Shown piece after piece: positions 43,865 through 49,605 of a DNA stretch of 49,605 nucleotides (within the stretch, counting starts at the first letter, position 1; every line of letters starts with the position of its first letter). The position numbers and the translations under genes were made by a program. Source of the stretch: Candidatus Yanofskybacteria bacterium RIFCSPHIGHO2_02_FULL_43_17 (GTDB lineage: Bacteria; Patescibacteriota; Minisyncoccia; 2-02-FULL-40-12; GWA2-44-9); contig MGJU01000019.1 of the NCBI GenBank assembly GCA_001794435.1, positions 40,237 through 89,841 of the forward strand, in the 5' to 3' direction. The notes below the pieces were generated by a model that was given only the letters and a program-made list of their open reading frames with translations, ran no database searches and had not been told where the DNA came from.

Positions 43865-45607
43865 TCAGGGTTCGTCAAGTACCATTCTGATTCTCCTTAC
43901 TCCAGCGGAAACGGCCTCTCCTTTAGTTATTTTGACGTGGCCTACTTCAGCGGAATGAGAGACATGAGGACCTCCGCAAAGCTCTCGGCTGAAAGCCGAC
44001 CCTGAGCCTGTCGAAGGGCCTATTGTGTAAACAGTAACACGGTTGGGATATTTTAATTTGAAAAACGCCATTGCGCCTGATTTGATAGCATCCTCATAAG
44101 ACATTTCCTCTATGATCACTTTATAATCTTTCTGAACCGCTTCGTTTACCATATCTTCAACCTGTTTTATTTCTTCAGGGGTCATCTTGCGCGGAAAAGT
44201 GAAATCAAATCTTAGACGCTCCGGAGTTATATCGGAGCCCTGCTGTTTGACCTCTTCACCAAATATTTTTCTCAACGACGCATGAAGCAAGTGAGTGGCG
44301 GTGTGAAGGCGTGTTACTTTTTTTAGTTCTTCTTTATTGCCTGCCTTCAATTCCCCGGTATCAAGTAACAATCCGTGTCCGCCGAATTTCTTCTCCGCCC
44401 CGGCTCTAGATTTATCCTGATGTTTTTTGAATTCAGTATCGAATGCTTCACGAGTTAGATTTTTTGCTTTGTCTTTAGCTACATCTTTAATAACTTCAAA
44501 CGGCAAACCATAGCTCTCATATAATTTAAATGCTTCAGGGGCCCTAATTTCATTTAAGCGTCTTAGTTCATTGATTCCGTTGCGGAGTGTTTTATTGAAT
44601 TTTTCCTGTTCTTGAGAGTAAGCATCCAAAATATCATTTCGCTTGACTCTTAGTTCCGGATATTGAGCTTCGTATGTATTGATTATGATATCAATAACAT
44701 CCTTCGATATATTAAATGCCAAAATTCTGCGTATTAAACGCCTTAATACGTATCCCTGTTCTTTATTTGACGGCAAAACACTCTCTGACAACAGAAAGAC
44801 GGCGGATCTTAAGTGGTCGGCGATAATTCTTTTTGCGCCCAAATCAAGATGATCGGGCAAGGAACTTATTATCGGCTCAAACAAATCGGTTTCATAAACG
44901 TTGTTTTTATTTTGAACAACCATCGCCAGACGCTCTAGGCCCATCCCGGTATCGATCCCTGCGGTTTTTAGATTTTCCAACTTTTTACTGCTTGCACCGC
45001 TTAGTAATTCTTCTCTGGATCCCGGATAATAAAATTCGTTAAAAACGATATTCCAAACCTCCACACCTTTTACATAAATTTCAGTTGTTGGTCCGCAAGG
45101 GCCTTCATTACCTGTCGGTCCCCAAAAGTTATCCTGAATACTCGCTCTCTTAATTGTCAACTTAGGATCAACGGCCTTCCAAAGAATTTCCGATTCTTCA
45201 TCGGCTGGCACGCCGGCTGATGGCAGGCCTTCAAAAACAGTAACGTAATCAATCTTTAAGCCCAGTTTCTTTGTTATAAAATCATGGGCCCAGGCGATAG
45301 CCGCTTCTTTCCAATATCCGCCAAAAGAAAAATTACCAAGCATTTCAAAGAAGGTAAGATGTGATTCGTCTCCGACCTCATCTATATCAGACATGCGCAT
45401 GGATTTCTGAATTGACACGGTATTGAGTGAGCCGAAGTCCTTCATCGCGTCGGCCTGACCGGTGTAATACGGCTTGAATTGCTGCATTCCGGCGGTTGTG
45501 AAAAGCACCGACGGGTCGGTCGGCAATAAAGACGAAGACGGCACTATCTTGTGTCCCCTCTCTTTGAAAAACCCCAGGAACTTTTGACGCGTCTCTTTAT
45601 GAGTCAT
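43865..45607 (-). CDS. alaS: alanyl-tRNA synthetase, short form
   Basis: KETRQKFLGFFKERGHKIVPSSSLLPTDPSVLFTTAGMQQFKPYY; HTATHLLHASLRKIFG and CGGPHV editing motifs; ends directly after SAD domain. Confidence 0.95.
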   Translation of the reverse strand: MTHKETRQKFLGFFKERGHKIVPSSSLLPTDPSVLFTTAGMQQFKPYYTGQADAMKDFGSLNTVSIQKSMRMSDIDEVGDESHLTFFEMLGNFSFGGYWKEAAIAWAHDFITKKLGLKIDYVTVFEGLPSAGVPADEESEILWKAVDPKLTIKRASIQDNFWGPTGNEGPCGPTTEIYVKGVEVWNIVFNEFYYPGSREELLSGASSKKLENLKTAGIDTGMGLERLAMVVQNKNNVYETDLFEPIISSLPDHLDLGAKRIIADHLRSAVFLLSESVLPSNKEQGYVLRRLIRRILAFNISKDVIDIIINTYEAQYPELRVKRNDILDAYSQEQEKFNKTLRNGINELRRLNEIRAPEAFKLYESYGLPFEVIKDVAKDKAKNLTREAFDTEFKKHQDKSRAGAEKKFGGHGLLLDTGELKAGNKEELKKVTRLHTATHLLHASLRKIFGEEVKQQGSDITPERLRFDFTFPRKMTPEEIKQVEDMVNEAVQKDYKVIIEEMSYEDAIKSGAMAFFKLKYPNRVTVYTIGPSTGSGSAFSRELCGGPHVSHSAEVGHVKITKGEAVSAGVRRIRMVLDEP

Positions 45608-45695
45608 CAATTTAAAAATAACAAATTAAAAGCTTATTTACAACGAAAAATATTTAGGTATATTCTAATAAGTAATTTAAAAACAAGGCGTAACT

Positions 45696-46250
45696 GTGGC
45701 AGTAATACGTGTGGGCGGACATCTAGGAGCTGGAAAGTCAACTTTAAGTAAAAGACTGGCAAAACATTACGATTATGCATATTTCTATGCTGGCGGAATT
45801 TTCAGAGAAATGGCTCAAGGATCGGGCCTTACCATAGAGGAGTTTTATGAACAACTTTCAGCCAACCCTGAACTTGAAAAAAGCATTGATGCACGACAAG
45901 AACAGTTGATGGTGGATAGAGATAATCTGATAGTTGAAGGTCGCATCGCCGCATTTTTAAGGTGTTCTTTCGCAAAAGTAAATATTTTTATCAAAGCAAG
46001 TGAAGATGAATCAATCCGGCGCTTAATGAAACGTCCGGAAACTCAAGGTAGGTCTTTTAGAGAGGTAGAAAAACTTTTAAGAAAAAGGGTTCAATTAGAG
46101 AGGGAGCGTTATCTGGCTCTTTACGGAATTACTGATCACTTGGACGAGAGAAAATATGATATAGTCATAGACGCTACACAATTAAACCCCGACGAACTCT
46201 TCCGCGAAGCAATAAGACAAATCGATGGATATCTTAAAAAACCTGAATAA
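45696..46250 (+). CDS. cytidylate kinase-like P-loop kinase
   Basis: VIRVGGHLGAGKSTLSKRLAKHYDYAYFYAGGIFREMA...LIVEGRIAAF. Confidence 0.8.
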   Translation: MAVIRVGGHLGAGKSTLSKRLAKHYDYAYFYAGGIFREMAQGSGLTIEEFYEQLSANPELEKSIDARQEQLMVDRDNLIVEGRIAAFLRCSFAKVNIFIKASEDESIRRLMKRPETQGRSFREVEKLLRKRVQLERERYLALYGITDHLDERKYDIVIDATQLNPDELFREAIRQIDGYLKKPE

Positions 46251-46265
46251 GGTTTTTTATGTTTT

Positions 46266-46520
46266 CTAACTACTTGCCCACTCCTTAAGTTCTTCGTATG
46301 TCGCTTCGCCGCAAATGGTTTTCTGGGTTTCGGTGTTCACGAAGAACGGCACACCCATACAAATACCTCGAGCTTCATCGGCCCACTTTTTCTCGTTTGC
46401 CTCATCGTGCCACACTTCCATTCGCTGGACCTTAATACCAAACTCGTTTTCGAGTTTATCTATCAGCGGTTCCATTTTTTTGCAATGGCCGCATTCTTTA
46501 CCGTAGAATTCTATAAGCAT
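46266..46520 (-). CDS. thioredoxin/glutaredoxin-like protein
   Basis: MLIEFYGKECGHCKKMEPLIDKLENEF, CMGVPFFVN (cis-Pro). Confidence 0.85.
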   Translation of the reverse strand: MLIEFYGKECGHCKKMEPLIDKLENEFGIKVQRMEVWHDEANEKKWADEARGICMGVPFFVNTETQKTICGEATYEELKEWASS

Positions 46521-46557
46521 ATGTTATAAAATTTGATTATTGGTTTTTAATTTCTTG

Positions 46558-46630
46558 GGAGCCTAGAGAGAATTGAACTCTCGTCCGCAGTTCCACAAAC
46601 TGCTGTGTTAACCACTACACCATAGGCTCC
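46558..46630 (-). tRNA. tRNA-His (GTG)
   Basis: Reverse complement GGAGCCTATGGTGTAGTGGTTAACACAGCAGTTTGTGGAACTGCGGACGAGAGTTCAATTCTCTCTAGGCTCC; anticodon loop TTGTGGA; G-1:C73 pair. Confidence 0.95.
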
Positions 46631-46660
46631 ATGATAGGACTCTCTATTTTACACCAAAAC

Positions 46661-47524
46661 TCACTCTTCGTATACCCTCTCGTTCTCGGATATCATCGCA
46701 TCAAGGTTATTCAACAACTCTTCGAACTCCCCATCCTCTGCGAAATTAGGATTTGATCTTATCTTATTCCTAACTAGTTCTATCGCCTCTTTGTGCTCTT
46801 TCTTGCCCCTTCTTCTGAATGCGTCGTACTTATCCAACAGGATTATTAACTTCTCGGCTCGGTCAAAAAATACATTGTCTCCAAAATACTTAGTAAATCT
46901 GCCGTCCTTGCCCACTATTTCTTCGGGATTAACACCCTCCAGCATATGATGGGTTGCCGCCGCGGCAACCGCTTCCGGCGGCAACCCATCCCCGCTGATA
47001 ATTTCAAGCGTCCAACGCGGATGGAAATTATAGAATTCTCTCATGGTCATATTCCTGCTGATTTTTATTTCCTCAAGGATGCTTAACCTGTCAGTTGCGT
47101 CTTCGGAAAAGTTGTCGTTGATAAGCTCTTCAAGAGTGATCTTATTCGGCTCTACGAGGTTTTCCACGCCATAAATATCCAAGACCAGCTTTTCCTGTTC
47201 CGGTGTGGCGTTTCGAGGACCGGTTTTTCCGATATCTGTAAACATGGTGCCGATCAAAACGGTTCTCTGTTCTGCGTCGGTAAATCTTCTTTCCGATAAG
47301 TTCTGTTCATAATACCGGAATAGCGCGCGAGCTACATGAACAGATCTTTCTTCGTCTTTGAATGTTTCCGTTCTTTCGTTTAGAAGAAAGAGCTTTCTCA
47401 AAATATTCGGATTCATTTTCTCCACATCAAGACCGAGCTCTTCAAAAAGCTCTCTCATATGATCGCGTGTTGTTTCTGTTTCTTTTAGCATCTTTGTTAT
47501 TGTAATTCTTTCTCGTGAACCCAT
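46661..47524 (-). CDS. HD-domain-like (HD-GYP-related) protein
   Basis: SVHVARALFRYYEQ, LIGTMFTDIGKTGP, AAAATHHMLEGVNPEE; start at MGSRERITIT. Confidence 0.65.
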   Translation of the reverse strand: MGSRERITITKMLKETETTRDHMRELFEELGLDVEKMNPNILRKLFLLNERTETFKDEERSVHVARALFRYYEQNLSERRFTDAEQRTVLIGTMFTDIGKTGPRNATPEQEKLVLDIYGVENLVEPNKITLEELINDNFSEDATDRLSILEEIKISRNMTMREFYNFHPRWTLEIISGDGLPPEAVAAAATHHMLEGVNPEEIVGKDGRFTKYFGDNVFFDRAEKLIILLDKYDAFRRRGKKEHKEAIELVRNKIRSNPNFAEDGEFEELLNNLDAMISENERVYEE

Positions 47525-47616
47525 TTTGAAAAAAATTCCTGATTGCCCTGTTCTCGTCTTCCAAATTAACGCGAAAACTTTCACAGATAAATATAGCAAG
47601 GAATTATGCAAAGAAA

Positions 47617-47640
47617 AAGGCCCGAAAAAGATTTCGGGCT
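47617..47640 (-). terminator. intrinsic terminator of the M49-like gene
   Basis: Minus strand GCCCGAAATCTTTTTCGGGCCTTTTT. Confidence 0.8.
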
Positions 47641-47655
47641 GGTACTAACGAATAA

Positions 47656-49230
47656 CTATTGCAGTTCGGATAAGTCCCAAACCGGACTTACTGCCGTCGG
47701 GATGTCGGAAAGACTTTCAATGATTGGCGGTAGTTCCGAAGGAACAAATCCCCAATGTTTCATGAAAGCCTCCGCGCGTTCGTAGTCGCCTGCAATCTGA
47801 AGATTTAGGAACTCTGTACTTAATTTCGACATTGCATCAATGCAACGCATTGGATCAATCTCGTATTGCTTTGTTGCGCTGTTATAACGCAATGCATCTG
47901 CCGCCCTCAACCAGTTGTATTCGATGAGACTGCCTCGAGCGTGCGCTTCGGTAAATCCATGTCGCCATCCTTGGAAATACGCGACGACTTCTGTCGCTAT
48001 AATCCCCCTGAGAGTTTCGTCGTCGAGGAGATTACGACTGCGGAAGTAATTAAGAAGTCGAGCTCCAAGCATATCTGCCTTTGCTTCTTCGATAGATGAG
48101 TAAAGATCTTTCAGGGCAACCTCGAAAGGCATCTCTTTTCCATTGACCTGAATCTTGCTTGGACCAAGACCATGAGCAAGTTCGTGTCCAAGAACAAACA
48201 GCAGTTTATTCCCAAACGTACACAGATCCAAAAGATCGCCAGCAAGAAGCCGTTCAGCGATTGGAAGAGCAAGTGTGGAGAACTTCGCTTCCATCATTGT
48301 CCGAGAGAACACTTTTTTTGATCCCTTGAGATCATGTACTCTCCGATCATTCGGAAGATTATACGCAACAAACATGTATCCAAATCCGCATTCACCTCCG
48401 CGTGCCACATCGGCGACCACTTCCAAGGGAATTGCGGCTCCCTTCGGACGAAAGTCAAATTCTTGACTCAACATAACGTCGAAGTCGGGAACAACTGGAG
48501 TGAATCGAGCAAGAGCGGCAGTAGCGTCTTTGTCGGGTAGTGCTACGAATGCTTCAAAGGAGGCTTTCAATCCGAGTAGTTCATCGAAGTAAGTTTCGTA
48601 GGGTCCGATGGTAACCTCAAAAGGACTTCCGTCGGTATCTACCCAAGCCATATCGCTTTCAAAGTAGTCATTCGACAAAAAGGCGTTTGCGCGAAGTTGC
48701 AAGAATGACCGCAATGGACTATCAGGAAGCAAGGTAGCTGCTTGTCGCAAGAGGTTAGCTGCTTCGCTTAATTGATCGGCGTATTCCTCTGAATATGGTC
48801 TTGCGACTAATCCGTCGCTTTGACGACGAACCACTGTGAAGTTACTTTCGAATCGTGCACAATCTTCAGGGTGCGCATTCAACCACGCATCCCACTCACT
48901 CCTTGTCAGATCAGCAGGATAGAAAGAACCGAACTTTGGCTTTTTTCCAACTCCTAAAATGAAGGGGTGATTGTGATCATAAGCATCCCACGGAGATCCG
49001 TGAATAAGAAAGTAGCGCAACAGGTCTTTTCCTTCAGCATCGCTTCGCTCCCGAAGCTCGCGGTAGATTCTCTTGTTGTCGGCGCATCTTTGTTCCAAAT
49101 AGATATCTGTCATTATGCGCGAGGCATTGACGCAGTGAGCCAGTGCTTGTCTCTGATCCATACCAAGGGAGGACAGGTCGGGCTTTACGCCAAAAAAACG
49201 CACCCTTGCAAGGCGATCCTGAATAGTCAT
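47656..49230 (-). CDS. dipeptidyl-peptidase III-like (M49-like) zinc metallopeptidase
   Basis: LFVLGHELAHGLGPSKI plus downstream SIEEAKADMLGARLL; AWVDTDGSPFEVTIGPYETYFDELLGLKASFEAFV. Confidence 0.78.
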   Translation of the reverse strand: MTIQDRLARVRFFGVKPDLSSLGMDQRQALAHCVNASRIMTDIYLEQRCADNKRIYRELRERSDAEGKDLLRYFLIHGSPWDAYDHNHPFILGVGKKPKFGSFYPADLTRSEWDAWLNAHPEDCARFESNFTVVRRQSDGLVARPYSEEYADQLSEAANLLRQAATLLPDSPLRSFLQLRANAFLSNDYFESDMAWVDTDGSPFEVTIGPYETYFDELLGLKASFEAFVALPDKDATAALARFTPVVPDFDVMLSQEFDFRPKGAAIPLEVVADVARGGECGFGYMFVAYNLPNDRRVHDLKGSKKVFSRTMMEAKFSTLALPIAERLLAGDLLDLCTFGNKLLFVLGHELAHGLGPSKIQVNGKEMPFEVALKDLYSSIEEAKADMLGARLLNYFRSRNLLDDETLRGIIATEVVAYFQGWRHGFTEAHARGSLIEYNWLRAADALRYNSATKQYEIDPMRCIDAMSKLSTEFLNLQIAGDYERAEAFMKHWGFVPSELPPIIESLSDIPTAVSPVWDLSELQ

Positions 49231-49272
49231 TACTCGTTCCTCCTGTCAAAGATCGGTAATCAAGCCTTACTT

Positions 49273-49300
49273 ATTATAATGTATTTTTCAGAAAAAGCAA
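49273..49300 (-). promoter_or_regulatory. sigma70-like promoter TTGCTT-N16-TATAAT
   Basis: Reverse complement of ATTATA 49273-49278 and AAGCAA 49295-49300; SD CAGGAGGAA at gene start. Confidence 0.6.
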
Positions 49301-49507
49301 TGATTTTTAACTCAAAACAAAAACGGAGCCCCTCGTCTCTTCCTTTTTGTCGGGCTGCTGGCGCTTGGAATGAACTGCTTCATTCCAAGCACGAGAAAGA
49401 GTGAGCGTCTATGGCGAAGCCTAGCGAACGTACTTCGAGGCAGAATGCCGAGAATGTCTTTCGAGGGAGAACTTCGCGAAGCGTTGTTCGACTCCCAGCC
49501 AGCATTA

Positions 49508-49540
49508 CTAAAATAAACAGCTGAAAATGCTGTTTATTTT
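49508..49540. terminator. bidirectional terminator-like hairpin
   Basis: AAAATAAACAGC TGAAAAT GCTGTTTATTTT perfect 12-bp. Confidence 0.7.
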
Positions 49541-49605
49541 AGTAGTTGTCGAATATATTAAACTTTGCTCGAACTTATTTCTCTAAGGATACCGAAAATC
49601 TAAAG

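Noticed and set aside
1-49605. CRISPR array, prophage, transposase/integrase or toxin-antitoxin locus
   Set aside because: No regularly spaced direct repeats with unique spacers and no recognisable transposase, integrase, phage structural or Cas protein in the translated ORFs.

Overview
This window is a gene-dense bacterial chromosome segment that looks like a Patescibacteria/CPR (Parcubacteria-like) genome. That call is inferred from compact gene content, many CPR-style palindromic insertions in ORFs, and a short AlaRS. It carries fmt (partial), def, a priA-like gene, gltX, an M23 peptidase and an NDH-2-like oxidoreductase. It also has typA, rpmA, rplI, an S41 peptidase, a cell-surface glycan cluster (several glycosyltransferases, LCP protein, O-antigen-ligase-like protein), mreB, murA, and a canonical infA-rpmJ-rpsM-rpsK-rpsD-rpoA-rplQ-rplM-rpsI block. 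The right part has dus, alaS, tRNA-His(GTG), an HD-like protein and an M49-like peptidase. I saw no CRISPR array, transposase or rRNA. The most interesting content is non-coding. Gene junctions hold several families of long structured repeats. (I) A ~150-210 bp multi-helix element in four copies, each ending exactly at the start codon of an unrelated gene, with compensatory changes in several helices. (II) 80-140 bp elements with ATCCCG...CGGGAT terminal inverted repeats; in the two intergenic copies the last AT forms part of the downstream ATG. (III) A ~250-275 nt hairpin-like element in three copies at or just after stop codons. (IV) Two ~220-280 nt structured elements sharing an ATCACTTGA..CGAG / GAGGA..GTGA internal loop. 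(V) AGTAGAA/TTTCACT hairpins. Several further families of short palindromes are inserted in frame inside conserved housekeeping ORFs. A separate class of small, autonomous single-gene units with near-consensus sigma70 promoters, strong SDs and own terminators is interspersed. All calls are by eye; no database or folding program was run.
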